Positions 7,667 through 17,043 of a stretch of DNA of 64,000 nucleotides are shown here, one piece after another. The first letter of the stretch is position 1. Every line of letters begins with the position of its first letter. A model generated the notes under the pieces. It searched no databases and had not been told where the DNA came from. It saw nothing but the letters and a program-made list of their open reading frames with translations. The position numbers and the translations under genes were made by a program. This DNA is from Chitinophagales bacterium (GTDB taxonomy: Bacteria > Bacteroidota > Bacteroidia > Chitinophagales > Saprospiraceae). The DNA is taken from contig JAAFJT010000009.1 in NCBI GenBank assembly GCA_013298955.1, positions 17,243-81,242 on the forward strand, in the 5' to 3' direction.

Positions 7667-9652
7667 TTATTTCACATCCATTGCAGGATTGGCATCAAAA
7701 AATTGACACGGTTTGAGCGTAATCGTATGCCAAACCGTTGGCAAAACGGGCCAATCTTCGGGACTCGTCAAGTGATGAAAACCCAATGTTTTCCAAATGA
7801 CCACATCTTTATTATCAATCGACCGTTTTTGTTTCAACCAAGTTTGAATCCCATCTGAACCATTGCTTTGATTTGGGTATTTGCCACTTGGATACAAATT
7901 ATCTTTACTATATGGAGTCACCCAAAGTGGTTTAGTCGTCCATGAAGCGCGGATTGCTGGAAAATCATCTGCGGATAGATTCGATGTATGATTATCACCC
8001 ATAATATAAAAACCCTTGACTTGCCCATGTTTATTCTTCTTATTGGGGTTGAAAACGCGCCAATATTCTTCATGTCCTTGTGCATTTTTTTCAACCGCAC
8101 CTTCTGTCAACAATGGATGCGACACCAATTCCCAACCACTTTTTCGACGATTATTCGGGTATCGGACAGGCACTAAACGGTCTGCGGTAAAGGCATTTTC
8201 CGTTCCATCAATGTCCAAATCCAACCGAAATGATAAAAAATGGTCATGATAAACGCCTACTAAATTGGGCGCGACCAATCTGCCCACTTTCGTATCCGCA
8301 AGAGCCGTGTTAGAACTCATGTCAGTTGCTTTCACGCCTTTGACGGCATCCATGCCCGTCGCGCCGACTTCGATGCGCAACTCTCCTTTCGGGCTAAACA
8401 CAAAATCCACCACATAATCATAATTGCCCACCACAGGAATCATCCGCACCACCAATTCCGTTTCAACCCGACTTTCATGGGTTTCATTCATAAATTCAGC
8501 ATGTCGCCAAAGCGGACGAGTGGTGTTGCGCTCGAAAATCCCTGCAATTTCCTTGCTCACACTCGGATTGCCCTTATCATCCGACAAAGTGGCATCCAAT
8601 AAGAACGCCTCTTTCGGCAAATCCAATCCGGGTTTCAACCGAGATGCCAACAAGCCAAAACCATATTCGCCAATATCCATATACGAGCGAAACGACCAAT
8701 TTTCATCTGCATCCATGTAAGGCACAAACATCTCATTTGCCGACAATTGATGCGCCACTGCATGCCCGTCATACGAGACCATCGAAACGACAGGTCCAAA
8801 ACGCCTATCGACCCGAAAATGGAATTTCCACTTGTCCCAAAGGTAAAAACCAGCTTCTTTTTTGAAATTATAGCCATTTGGAGCTGTATTTTCCACTTTT
8901 TTGGAAGCTAAACGCTTGCTTGCAATGGTTTTTTCGTCATAATCATGGTTACCTTTGCTGACGGGGATGATGCCCGAATCAATCAATTTGACCACTTTTT
9001 GGGCATTTAAATCCACCACTGCGACGACACCTTCAATAGGTTTGCCCCAAACATTGCGAGTCACATTTTCATTATCGAAAAAAGGAACGCGCAACAATCG
9101 TTTTCCTGCCTCCATCGTATCTGCAAAATAGCCCGCCGTCAAAGGCGCGGGAACCAATTTTTCAAACGTTTTGTAGCCTCTTTTTTGCATCGCCGCCTGC
9201 CAACGCGGGTCTTTTTTAGCGATTTCGCCTGCTGCCGCCCATTCTTCGAGCATGATACTTGGTTGTATCCCTTCTATTTTTTGCCAAGAAAGCATTTTTT
9301 GACCTGTCAAATCCAGTACTGCTTCAAAAATAGCCGTTCCTTGTTTGATAATGACTTGCGCTTGACGCGGGATAGGCATCCCTGTTTTCCAAGTTAAAAC
9401 CGTTGTTTTTTCGGGTTCTAACAATTTAATATCGGGAAAACGCGTCAAACTATCCACTTTTTGAGCCTTGATGAGGATGTCTTTGGCGGTTTTCAACTCC
9501 GAAGCGGTCAAAGCATCCATCGGATGTTCGACGATTGCTTGTTCGGTTTTCGCGCCTGTGGAGGCTTCTGACGGTTTTGCGGGTTGCCGACAGCTCACCC
9601 AAATACAGCCCAAACATAGGGGCAGATAGATTTTTTTGTGTAAAAAAAACAT
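7667..9652 (-). CDS. Copper amine oxidase (lipoprotein)
   Basis: Oxidises primary amines to aldehydes with release of ammonia and hydrogen peroxide, using copper and a topaquinone cofactor made from a tyrosine. Seen: VVGNYDYVVDF with the cofactor precursor Tyr at about 411; the probable catalytic base Asp at about 326 in SYMDIGEYGFG; copper ligands His469 and His471 in YHDHF; and a third His near 627 before SPEDWPVLP. The product is 661 residues, matching the family. A signal peptide with lipobox-like WVSC (Cys21) suggests an exported lipoprotein. Its stop codon abuts the truncated end of an inverted-repeat element. Confidence 0.88.
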   Translation of the reverse strand: MFFLHKKIYLPLCLGCIWVSCRQPAKPSEASTGAKTEQAIVEHPMDALTASELKTAKDILIKAQKVDSLTRFPDIKLLEPEKTTVLTWKTGMPIPRQAQVIIKQGTAIFEAVLDLTGQKMLSWQKIEGIQPSIMLEEWAAAGEIAKKDPRWQAAMQKRGYKTFEKLVPAPLTAGYFADTMEAGKRLLRVPFFDNENVTRNVWGKPIEGVVAVVDLNAQKVVKLIDSGIIPVSKGNHDYDEKTIASKRLASKKVENTAPNGYNFKKEAGFYLWDKWKFHFRVDRRFGPVVSMVSYDGHAVAHQLSANEMFVPYMDADENWSFRSYMDIGEYGFGLLASRLKPGLDLPKEAFLLDATLSDDKGNPSVSKEIAGIFERNTTRPLWRHAEFMNETHESRVETELVVRMIPVVGNYDYVVDFVFSPKGELRIEVGATGMDAVKGVKATDMSSNTALADTKVGRLVAPNLVGVYHDHFLSFRLDLDIDGTENAFTADRLVPVRYPNNRRKSGWELVSHPLLTEGAVEKNAQGHEEYWRVFNPNKKNKHGQVKGFYIMGDNHTSNLSADDFPAIRASWTTKPLWVTPYSKDNLYPSGKYPNQSNGSDGIQTWLKQKRSIDNKDVVIWKTLGFHHLTSPEDWPVLPTVWHTITLKPCQFFDANPAMDVK

Positions 9653-9695
9653 TTAGTTGGTCATTTTTTAAAATAAGCTAATTTATATGTAGTAT

Positions 9696-9757
9696 AACGT
9701 TTGGAGGGTTTGAAACCCTCCAAACGTTGTTGTCGATTATTAAACTTTAACTAAATC
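9696..9757. repeat. GGAGGGTTT hairpin with right half of 128-bp element
   Basis: The hairpin AACGTTTGGAGGGTTT/complement (9696-9728) is followed by TTGTCGATTATTAAACTTTAA, which matches the right half of the 128-bp element at 31335-31462. The left half is not recognisable. It lies in the gap between the LytS-type kinase and amine oxidase genes. Confidence 0.75.
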
Positions 9758-9765
9758 CCCCAAAT

Positions 9766-10809
9766 CTATAATTTAATCCATAAATTCACACTATACGTAT
9801 TCGATTTATCATGCACTTCTAAGGAATAATTCCCTGCGGGATACATCAATTCCAATCGCCGTTTCACATTCGCAATCCCAATACCGCCCGATTTTCGCGC
9901 CGCTTCCCGCAAAGGCAATTTCTCAGCCTTACTATTTTCGACAAAAAAATTCACTTCGGCTTGTTCAATCATAATATGAATCGACACATACGATTGACTC
10001 AAATGTTGGCTAATCCCATGTTTGAAACAATTTTCAATAAAAGCGATAAATATCAACGGCGCAATCATCAAATCGCCCGTTTCGCCCTCTACTTCTAATC
10101 GAATGTCTGTTTTTTTATGGCGCAATGCCTCCAAATCCAAATAATTGCGCACATAATCCAATTCTTTGCGCAAAGCAACTTTTTTTTCATTGCATTCATA
10201 CAACATATAGCGCATCATTTCCGACAATTTAATCACAATTTCGGGGGCATCATCTGATTTTTTAAGCGTCAACGCATATAAACTATTCAACGTATTAAAC
10301 AAAAAGTGTGGATTAATTTGCGATTTTAAAAAATTCAATTCGGTTTGAATATTGCGCGTATCCAATTCTTGTTTTTCTTGGAGTTGCCGCGCCCATTCGC
10401 GCATGATGTAGAAAATCGTCGAAAATCCTGCAATGATAAATGAAAATAAATAATCTGTATATTGATGATTTTGAATGTATAAGCGCATATCGGCATTACT
10501 CGAATAGTGCAGCATCCGCACCGCCGTCCGAATCGGCGTTATCAGCAACGCGAAGCCAATCAGGAATCCAGCATACAACCACAATTTATTTTTATTCAAA
10601 TAATTCGGAATCAAATACCAAGTATTCGCCCAATGAATCGTTGCTGTAAAGCAAATAATATTTAAAAATTTGTCAACTAAGTAAAATAAAATACTGCGCT
10701 GACCCGATTGCAACTCTAAATACGTCAATAAAAACCATAAGGTACACCAAAATAAGCCTTCGTACAGGACTTGCTTGGAGGATAAAAATTTAAATGGATT
10801 CCAATTCAT
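9766..10809 (-). CDS. LytS-type sensor histidine kinase
   Basis: A membrane histidine kinase of the LytS/YehU class (PF06580). The N-terminal part has four or five hydrophobic segments (from LFWCTLWFLLTYLE to YTDYLFSFIIAGF), and the kinase part has the H-box QINPHFLFNTLNSLYAL and the ATPase motif PLIFIAFIENCFKHG. Length 347 residues. The start is the ATG at 10809 (MNWNPFKF); the frame continues to 10851 only because the neighbouring hairpin happens to read as MEGLKPSK. The usual LytTR response regulator is not adjacent. Confidence 0.88.
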   Translation of the reverse strand: MNWNPFKFLSSKQVLYEGLFWCTLWFLLTYLELQSGQRSILFYLVDKFLNIICFTATIHWANTWYLIPNYLNKNKLWLYAGFLIGFALLITPIRTAVRMLHYSSNADMRLYIQNHQYTDYLFSFIIAGFSTIFYIMREWARQLQEKQELDTRNIQTELNFLKSQINPHFLFNTLNSLYALTLKKSDDAPEIVIKLSEMMRYMLYECNEKKVALRKELDYVRNYLDLEALRHKKTDIRLEVEGETGDLMIAPLIFIAFIENCFKHGISQHLSQSYVSIHIMIEQAEVNFFVENSKAEKLPLREAARKSGGIGIANVKRRLELMYPAGNYSLEVHDKSNTYSVNLWIKL

Positions 10810-10823
10810 TCGTTTTGCTTGCA

Positions 10824-10856
10824 AACCTTTGGAGGGTTTCAAACCCTCCAAAGGTT
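10824..10856. repeat. GGAGGGTTT hairpin before the kinase gene
   Basis: A perfect hairpin AACCTTTGGAGGGTTT/complement, 15 bases before the kinase start. Compared with the AACG copies, both arms have changed (CC with GG), keeping the pairing. Confidence 0.85.
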
Positions 10857-10884
10857 GTTATACTATGCATATTATGGTTGCTGC

Positions 10885-11056
10885 ACTTTGCGTTAGAGGT
10901 TTTGCGATACAATGGGAACACGGATAACGCGGATGTGGCGAATTTTCACAGATTTTTTCATGAATTGGGCACTGAATTTCAAAAAAAATCCGCGCGAATC
11001 CGCCACATCCGCGTCATCCGTGTTCCCATTGTATCCAAAACCACCCGACGCAAAGT
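10885..11056. repeat. CGCGGAT-family foldback with GGTTTTG boundary
   Basis: About 172 bp. The outer arms start ACTTTGCGTTAGAGGTTTTG and end CAAAACCACCCGACGCAAAGT; inside are ATACAATGGGAACACGGAT and its complement, then CGCGGAT words around a loose centre. It lies between the kinase gene and the M28 peptidase gene. Similar copies are at 34368, 44547 and 53853. Confidence 0.8.
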
Positions 11057-11072
11057 ATATACGGTTTGGATT

Positions 11073-12488
11073 TTAATTCAAACCATATTTATCAATCATA
11101 TAAATCAAGGATGTCATCGCTGCTGTACCCAATTCTAATTCGCGTTGATTGATTTTGTCAAAAGTATCTTCTGTCGTGTGGTGTAAATCAAAATATCGTT
11201 GGGAATCAGGTCTGAAACCAGCAAGAAAAACTTTTTGTTTTTTCATCGGGCTGATGTCCGAACCAGAACCGCCTTTTTTAAACGACAAATCATAGGATTC
11301 CAAAACAGGTGCAGCGATATTTGTCAATTTTTTAAATTGTTCGGTAAAAATTTCACTATCTCCATCAAAACTAAAACCGCGCGGTGTAAACCCACCTGCA
11401 TCCGATTCAAGGGCAAAAATATGCTTTTCACCTTTTTTTTGCGCATTTTCGAGGGCAATTTCGGCATATTTCTTGCCGCCCGCCGTTCCATTTTCCTCAT
11501 TCATAAACAAAACGCAGCGAATCGTCCGCTTCGGACGGTAATTCAATCGCTTCATCAAGTTCAAAACATCCATCGCTTGCACGCAACCCGCGCCATCATC
11601 ATGCGCGCCCTGCGCCAAATCCCAAGAATCCAAATGTCCACCCACCAAAATAATTTCATTGGGAAATTCAGAACCGCGCCATTCTGCAATCACATTGTTA
11701 GAAGGCGCGTCCGCCAACATTTTCCCGCCAGAACGCACCGAAATTTCCAAATTGGCTTCTTCTTTCAAGGCTTTACTCAATTTTTCGGCATCGCGGGTAC
11801 TCACACATAAAGCAGGAATTTTGGGCAGACTATCCGTGTAAATCATCGTTCCCGTATGCGGAAAATCATCAATACGAGTGGTCAAAGAACGCACCAAAAC
11901 GGCAATCGCACCTTGTTTAGCAGCCCGACTCGCGCCAAAAACGCGTTGATCATTCGCGCCTCCGTATGCAGCAAAGGTATTGATTTGTTTCGGATCCATC
12001 GGGCGATTGAAAAATATAATTTTACCTTTTGCTTTTTCGCCCAAATTATCCACTTCATCCAATGTTTTAACTTCAATAACATTTCCTTTCAACGTCTTAT
12101 CCGCCGTTCCGACAGAGCCGCCCAAAGCCACTGTATTTAAAAAACTCATCGATTTGGCGCGTTTCATACTGACAATCGGTTTCGCCCCGCGTTCCCAGCG
12201 CGGAACCATACACGGTTGCAACCAAACCGAATCGGCATGCAGCGTATCCAACATCTGCCGCGTGTAGGCAACCGCCCGTTCTGCTTGCGGCGAGCCACTC
12301 AACCTACCCCCAATCTGCGTACACAAGTGGCGCAACCATTCATAACCCCGACTTTCGGTCAACGCTTTATCATAAATTTGGCGCACAAAAAGCGCGTCTG
12401 CATCATTTGAAGGCGCGTCTTGTCCAAAAAGCGGGCTAAAAAAGCTCCAACAAAGCGCGATAAATAAAGGTTTACGTAAAAAATTCAT
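11073..12488 (-). CDS. M28 family metallopeptidase (carboxypeptidase Q-like)
   Basis: A secreted zinc aminopeptidase/carboxypeptidase of family M28. A signal peptide (MNFLRKPLFIALCWSFFSPLFGQ) is followed by a PA-type insert domain and the peptidase core: GGHLDSWDLAQGAHDDGAG supplies zinc ligands His and Asp, NEENGTAGGKKYAE has the catalytic Glu pair, ESDAGGFTP a further Asp, and LHHTTEDTFDKI the last His. The product is 471 residues, like plasma-glutamate-carboxypeptidase relatives. It is alone in its orientation block; a weak TAATTTTG is present upstream. Confidence 0.88.
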   Translation of the reverse strand: MNFLRKPLFIALCWSFFSPLFGQDAPSNDADALFVRQIYDKALTESRGYEWLRHLCTQIGGRLSGSPQAERAVAYTRQMLDTLHADSVWLQPCMVPRWERGAKPIVSMKRAKSMSFLNTVALGGSVGTADKTLKGNVIEVKTLDEVDNLGEKAKGKIIFFNRPMDPKQINTFAAYGGANDQRVFGASRAAKQGAIAVLVRSLTTRIDDFPHTGTMIYTDSLPKIPALCVSTRDAEKLSKALKEEANLEISVRSGGKMLADAPSNNVIAEWRGSEFPNEIILVGGHLDSWDLAQGAHDDGAGCVQAMDVLNLMKRLNYRPKRTIRCVLFMNEENGTAGGKKYAEIALENAQKKGEKHIFALESDAGGFTPRGFSFDGDSEIFTEQFKKLTNIAAPVLESYDLSFKKGGSGSDISPMKKQKVFLAGFRPDSQRYFDLHHTTEDTFDKINQRELELGTAAMTSLIYMIDKYGLN

Positions 12489-12694
12489 ATTTTGGATATT
12501 AAATTTTGAAACAAAATTAAAAACTAAAAATTAATTTAAATTAAGAAAAATATTGCTTTAAAAAGTATTTTTAAGCAATTAAATATTGATTTTAAAAAAC
12601 ACACTTGCTTATTTTAGGTAAAAAACAATTCTTTTTATTCTTTTTTTTTAACATATAAAATCATTTTATTAGCAAGATTTAAATTTTTTTTTAC

Positions 12695-12702
12695 TATCTT
12701 TG
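12695..12702 (+). promoter_or_regulatory. -7 element of possible RNA gene
   Basis: TATCTTTG matches TAnnTTTG. It is 370 bases from the next gene on this strand and has no obvious -33 element. It precedes a structured stretch that ends in a terminator. Confidence 0.4.
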
Positions 12703-12741
12703 TGTCCAGAAAGGACTTATTGTATTTAGTACATTAAGTCT

Positions 12742-12821
12742 GAATGAGGATTGATGGGATTGTCAGGATTTTATTAGGATAAATCTTAACAGAATCCTGC
12801 CAATCCCATCAATCCTAATTC
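12742..12821. repeat. AGGATT-word foldback (copy 1)
   Basis: Arms GAATGAGGATTGATGGGATT / complement with a further TCAGGATTTT / AGAATCCTG pair and a short loop. It resembles the foldbacks at 58812-58930 and, more distantly, 41715-41833 and 60206-60270, all made of short AGGATT or AATTAGGA words. Confidence 0.75.
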
Positions 12822-12941
12822 AAAAATGGGGTTTAAACGATTAAATGAAGTTCGTACTATCTCAAAATGGATTGTATCCATCAAAGCAAGATAGTTCCGA
12901 TGCAAAGATATTTATAATTTGGTTTTATTTGGTTAGGGCTG

Positions 12942-12973
12942 GAGGTAGTGGGTCACACTGCCTCTTTTTTTTT
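12942..12973 (+). terminator. Intrinsic terminator in long gap
   Basis: Stem GAGGTAGTG (12942-12950) with CACTGCCTC (12956-12964), one G-T pair, loop GGTCA, followed by a long T-run on the plus strand. No coding gene on the plus strand reads into it, which is why an RNA gene upstream is proposed. Confidence 0.6.
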
Positions 12974-13015
12974 ATTTTTTTAAGCCCAAAACGTGCAATT
13001 CTGTTGAAAATCCAA

Positions 13016-13023
13016 TACTTTTG
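13016..13023 (+). promoter_or_regulatory. -7 element before the PorP-like gene
   Basis: TACTTTTG matches TAnnTTTG, 48 bases before the ATG at 13071 and downstream of the terminator at 12973. Confidence 0.45.
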
Positions 13024-13070
13024 TTTGTCTAATTCAGACCATCTTCACCAAGCAACTTATCGTGAAAAAC

Positions 13071-14033
13071 ATGAAAAATATTTTTTGTATTCTGATTAGT
13101 TTGATACTGAACATATTGCATGCACAACAACCTGTACAATATAGTCTGTATTTTCTAAATCCAACCGCATTTAACCCTGCCGCAGCAGGTACTGAAAACT
13201 CGCTTGTTTTCACAGGCGGCTTCCGACAACAGTGGTCTGGCTTTGAGGGTGCGCCCCAAACCCAAGTCATTACGGTACATTTGCCTGTTTATTATTTGAG
13301 CAGTGGGGTTGGTTTGAAAATCGAAAACGACCTATTAGGGGCGCGGCGCATGACGCAAGTGCAATTGCAATGGAGCGTTGGACAGAAAATGGCTGGGGGC
13401 ATTTTATCCGTTGGTGCGGGCGGTGGATTGGCGCAATTGGCAATTGATTTCACTAAATTGCGTACACCTGACGGGGAATATGGGAGTAGTTTCAACCATA
13501 ATGACAACAATTTGAATGTACCCGCGCTCAATGCGACCGCGCCTATTTTGGAAGCGGGCGTTTATTTCAAAAATGAACGATTGAGTTTGGGTGTCGGCGC
13601 GACCCAATTGACGGAATCTAAATTCCGCCTTCAAGAAGAAAAATTAACGAATTGGCAAACCAAAAGAAGCCTTTTTGCCCATTTTAGCACAGGTATAACG
13701 CTTTTTGGCAATTTGAAATGCCATCCAACCGTCTTGTTGAAGTCCGATTTGACCCAACACCAAGCCGATTTTAGTTTATACGGGCAATATGATGAAAACA
13801 TTTTGTTGGGTGCCAGTTATCGCGGATATAGCACGAAGGCGACCGATGCGGTTGTTTTTTTTGCGGGCTTTAAGTTGAACCCTCAATGGCGATTGAATTA
13901 TGCTTATGATTGGACGCTTTCGCCGCTTCGGACGGTGCAAACGGGTTCACATGAAATTATTTTACAATATAACTTAGGACAATCCTTCGGTAGAGGCAAA
14001 TTGCCGCCCATTATTTATAATCCAAGATTTTGA
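13071..14033 (+). CDS. PorP/SprF family T9SS membrane protein
   Basis: An outer-membrane beta-barrel of the PorP/SprF family (TIGR03519), which assists type IX secretion of particular substrates or anchors them. A signal peptide ends at ILHAQQ, followed by the family hallmark YFLNPTAFNPAAAGTE and RQQWSGFEGAPQTQ, then alternating barrel strands to the C-terminal IILQYNLGQSFGRG. The start is the ATG at 13071 (MKNIFC); a GTG at 13062 would add three residues. No secreted partner is next to it, unlike the copy at 30146. About 320 residues, normal length. Confidence 0.88.
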   Translation: MKNIFCILISLILNILHAQQPVQYSLYFLNPTAFNPAAAGTENSLVFTGGFRQQWSGFEGAPQTQVITVHLPVYYLSSGVGLKIENDLLGARRMTQVQLQWSVGQKMAGGILSVGAGGGLAQLAIDFTKLRTPDGEYGSSFNHNDNNLNVPALNATAPILEAGVYFKNERLSLGVGATQLTESKFRLQEEKLTNWQTKRSLFAHFSTGITLFGNLKCHPTVLLKSDLTQHQADFSLYGQYDENILLGASYRGYSTKATDAVVFFAGFKLNPQWRLNYAYDWTLSPLRTVQTGSHEIILQYNLGQSFGRGKLPPIIYNPRF

Positions 14034-14064
14034 AAGATACTTGTTCTACGACAGTTGTGAAATC

Positions 14065-14097
14065 AACGTGCGTCAAGTTTGAAACTTAACGCACGTT
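14065..14097. terminator. Hairpin between convergent genes
   Basis: AACGTGCGTCAAGTTT pairs with AAACTTAACGCACGTT with one wobble. It lies 32 bases past the PorP-like stop and before the end of parC, so it probably terminates one or both. Confidence 0.6.
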
Positions 14098-14186
14098 ATA
14101 CTTACATTGACTTACAAGTCATTTAGAAAATGTATAGTTTATCTTAATCATTTTAAAAGCGGTTTATGCTTTACTTTCAAATAAAT

Positions 14187-16736
14187 TTAGGCATCAAACA
14201 AGGTAATTGCATCTTGCGCTTCTGCAATGACCAAACTCACATTCATTAATTTTTGGTCGGTCATTTTATTGCCGATGGCTTTCCAACCTTTGATTTCCGC
14301 TAATTCATCCAAATTCGCCACACCATCTACTTTTTTAGAGCCTAATTTTATCGAATATTGAAATTTCTGATTGGATTCGACTGAAACGAATAATAATTGC
14401 GTTTTTTTATGTTCCGTTACAAAAAGAAACCTTTCGTTGATTTTCGAGGTTTCAATTTTGAAACGTTTTACCATTGTCCATTCTTTATTGCCATCGAAAT
14501 ACACCGCCGCAACCACTGTTTCCATATCCCATTTTCCAATATGACATAAAGGATTGATTTCAAAGTACTTATTGATTTCAGGTTCGCAAATTTCATACGT
14601 CCCATCTTTGTAAATCGCTATAATTTTATCACCTGTATCGTATTCACCTAAATATTGACCGCGTTCATCCGCATTTAATTTCCCACTGACGCTATCCATC
14701 CAAATTTTCTTTGCTCCAATCGTCGATTTGCCCGCCTCTTTTTGCGTCACACGGCGCACGGGATATTTGGAAACAATGTTGCCATGCGCCGTTCTGCCCT
14801 TGATTGCCAATTCTGCAAAATCGTACGCAAGCACCTTTTTCAACGCTGTGGAAGATTGCGATAAGCCTATTTCTACAATTTCAGACTCCGAATTGGGATT
14901 TGACGTGAAGTAAAGTACCCGCGAATTAGGATTTCCCTGCGTCAAATCGTACTCTGCACTGCGCGTAATCGCTGTTACATTAAATCTTTTTGCATACGTA
15001 ACACCCGTCTTTCCATCCAAATAGACCAAATTATACGTTGTTCGCTCATCGCCTTTGCGCCAGACTGCCACATGAATCAAATCTTTCCCAACAAACACTT
15101 TATCCGCCACTTTCACCACTTGGAATTTGCCATCCTTGCGGAACACAATAATATCGTCTATATCCGAACAATCGCTGATAAAATCGTCCTTTTTCAAACC
15201 CAAACCAATGAAACCTTCTTTGAAATTGGCGTATAATTTTGCATTATTCGCCACCACTTCTGCGGCTTGAATCGTGTCAAAAACGCGGATTTCGGTTTTG
15301 CGTTCCCGCCCTTTTCCATACTTTTTCAACAAATTTTCAAAATATTGAATCGAATAATCATTTAACTGATCCAAATTAAATTTGACTTGTTCGTACTCTT
15401 TTTGCAATTTTTGCAAGTATTCTTCCACTGCAAACGCATTATATTTGGAAATACGCTTAATTTTAATTTCCGTCAAACGCGCCACATCGTTTTCATTCAC
15501 AGGGCGAAACAATCGAATCCGTTTATCATTGGAACGCGGTTTTTCTTCGATTGGAACGACAAATTTTTTCAATTGCATTGGAATAATTTCCAATACTTGT
15601 TCCCAACTTTCCGCCGTTTCAATCTTGTGATAAATGCGATTTTCAATAAAAACCTTCTCCAACGAAGCAAAGTGCATCAATTCCTCCAATTCACCGCGCC
15701 GAATTTCCAATTCGCGTTTCAATAAATCCCGCGTTTGAAACGTGCAACGCGTCAAAATATCATGCACATCCAAAAAATGCGGTCGGTCTTGAACGATAAT
15801 ACAGGCATTCGGCGAAATGCTCATTTCACAATCCGTGAACGCATACAAGGCATCCACCGTCACATCGGGCGAAGTGCCGGGCATTAATTCAATCCCAATT
15901 TCCACATTTGCCGCCGTATTATCCACGACTTTTTTGATTTTAATTTTGCCTTTATCGACCGCTTTGAGGATACTTTCAATCAAATCTCCTGTCGTCGTTC
16001 CATAAGGCAACTCATTGATTATCAATGATTTTTTATCTTTTGAAATTTCTATTTTCGCTCGAACGCGGACTTTTCCACCCCGTTTCCCTGCATTATAATT
16101 GGCAACATCCACCATGCCGCCCGTCCGAAAATCGGGCAACAAATGCGGCGATTGACCGCGCAACACCGCGATACTGCCCTCAATCAACTCTATAAAATTA
16201 TGCGGCAAAATCTTGGTACTCAACCCCACCGCAATCCCTTCCACCCCATGCACCAACAATAATGGAAATTTAACAGGCAACGCCACAGGTTCTTTTTTGC
16301 GCCCGTCATAAGAAAGTTGCCAATTCGTCGTTTGCGCATTGAAAATCACTTCGAGTGCGAATTTCGTCAATCGCGCCTCAATGTACCGCGCCGCCGCCGC
16401 ACTATCGCCAGTGCGCACATCGCCCCAGTTGCCCTGACAATCAATGAGTAAATCCTTCTGCCCCATATGCACCAATGCGTCCGTGATAGAAGCATCGCCG
16501 TGAGGGTGAAATTGCATAGTTTGCCCAATAACATTTGCCACTTTATGAAATCGACCATCATCCATTTCGCGCAACGCGTGCAAAATGCGTCTTTGTACGG
16601 GTTTCAACCCATCTTCGACCGCAGGAACCGCGCGTTCCAAAATAACATAAGAGGCGTAATCCAAGAAATAATCTTGGTACATGTGATTGAGTGAGATGAT
16701 TTTATCTTCTTTTTCTCCAGTATTCAGTGCAATCAT
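14187..16736 (-). CDS. parC: DNA topoisomerase IV subunit A
   Basis: The breakage-reunion subunit of topoisomerase IV, which decatenates daughter chromosomes. Seen: LKPVQRRILHALREMDDGR near residue 45, HPHGDASITDALVHMGQ at 77-93 (quinolone-determining region) and AAARYIEARL with the catalytic Tyr at about 118. A coiled-coil/tower region and C-terminal beta-pinwheel blades follow. Length 849 residues. ParC is preferred over GyrA because the C-terminal domain shows no GQRGGKG-type GyrA box. The partner parE is not in the window. A TTGATTATCAA motif lies inside the gene (16015-16025). Confidence 0.88.
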   Translation of the reverse strand: MIALNTGEKEDKIISLNHMYQDYFLDYASYVILERAVPAVEDGLKPVQRRILHALREMDDGRFHKVANVIGQTMQFHPHGDASITDALVHMGQKDLLIDCQGNWGDVRTGDSAAAARYIEARLTKFALEVIFNAQTTNWQLSYDGRKKEPVALPVKFPLLLVHGVEGIAVGLSTKILPHNFIELIEGSIAVLRGQSPHLLPDFRTGGMVDVANYNAGKRGGKVRVRAKIEISKDKKSLIINELPYGTTTGDLIESILKAVDKGKIKIKKVVDNTAANVEIGIELMPGTSPDVTVDALYAFTDCEMSISPNACIIVQDRPHFLDVHDILTRCTFQTRDLLKRELEIRRGELEELMHFASLEKVFIENRIYHKIETAESWEQVLEIIPMQLKKFVVPIEEKPRSNDKRIRLFRPVNENDVARLTEIKIKRISKYNAFAVEEYLQKLQKEYEQVKFNLDQLNDYSIQYFENLLKKYGKGRERKTEIRVFDTIQAAEVVANNAKLYANFKEGFIGLGLKKDDFISDCSDIDDIIVFRKDGKFQVVKVADKVFVGKDLIHVAVWRKGDERTTYNLVYLDGKTGVTYAKRFNVTAITRSAEYDLTQGNPNSRVLYFTSNPNSESEIVEIGLSQSSTALKKVLAYDFAELAIKGRTAHGNIVSKYPVRRVTQKEAGKSTIGAKKIWMDSVSGKLNADERGQYLGEYDTGDKIIAIYKDGTYEICEPEINKYFEINPLCHIGKWDMETVVAAVYFDGNKEWTMVKRFKIETSKINERFLFVTEHKKTQLLFVSVESNQKFQYSIKLGSKKVDGVANLDELAEIKGWKAIGNKMTDQKLMNVSLVIAEAQDAITLFDA

Positions 16737-16774
16737 ATTTTGATTTTTAGCTTTATTTTTACTGCAATGCCGCG

Positions 16775-16803
16775 CAAAGGTACACCTTTTTTGAAAAAAA
16801 CAA
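16775..16803 (-). promoter_or_regulatory. Promoter of parC
   Basis: Minus-strand TACCTTTG (16775-16782) fits the -7 consensus and TTG at 16801-16803 lies 18 bases further up in the -33 position. The -7 element ends about 39 bases before the parC start. Confidence 0.6.
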
Positions 16804-16961
16804 TAAACTTTTTGTTTAAATTACATTTTTTTAAAACATAATGTTTTTATTTAAATATTGAATCGCAATACTCGACAACTTTGCACACGGCTATACAGTT
16901 ACTTTTTCGTGTATAATTTAAATTTATTCTTGCAAAAAGCGTTTTTTTTCAAAAAAACATT

Positions 16962-16969
16962 TAACTTTG
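16962..16969 (+). promoter_or_regulatory. -7 element before the 29-residue gene
   Basis: TAACTTTG fits TAnnTTTG, 75 bases before the start at 17044. The rest of the 307-base gap between parC and this gene is AT-rich and holds nothing else I recognise. Confidence 0.5.
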
Positions 16970-17043
16970 CGCTCCTTTTCGCAAGAAGGGTCTCCTATAT
17001 ATAAAATTTTTTATTATTTAATCTCTATAAAGAAATTATCAAT

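Larger units (their letters stand above)
12710..12973 (+). ncRNA. Candidate non-coding RNA or long leader
   Basis: This is the middle of a 580-base gap without genes. It begins after a TATCTTTG motif and ends at a terminator hairpin with a T-run. In between lie an 80-base foldback (12742-12821) and a second hairpin: ACTATCT near 12857 pairs with AGATAGT near 12890, with ATGGAT/ATCCAT nested inside. No reading frame is convincing. I do not recognise tmRNA, 6S, SRP or RNase P RNA. It could also be a decayed stretch with an inserted repeat. Confidence 0.3.
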
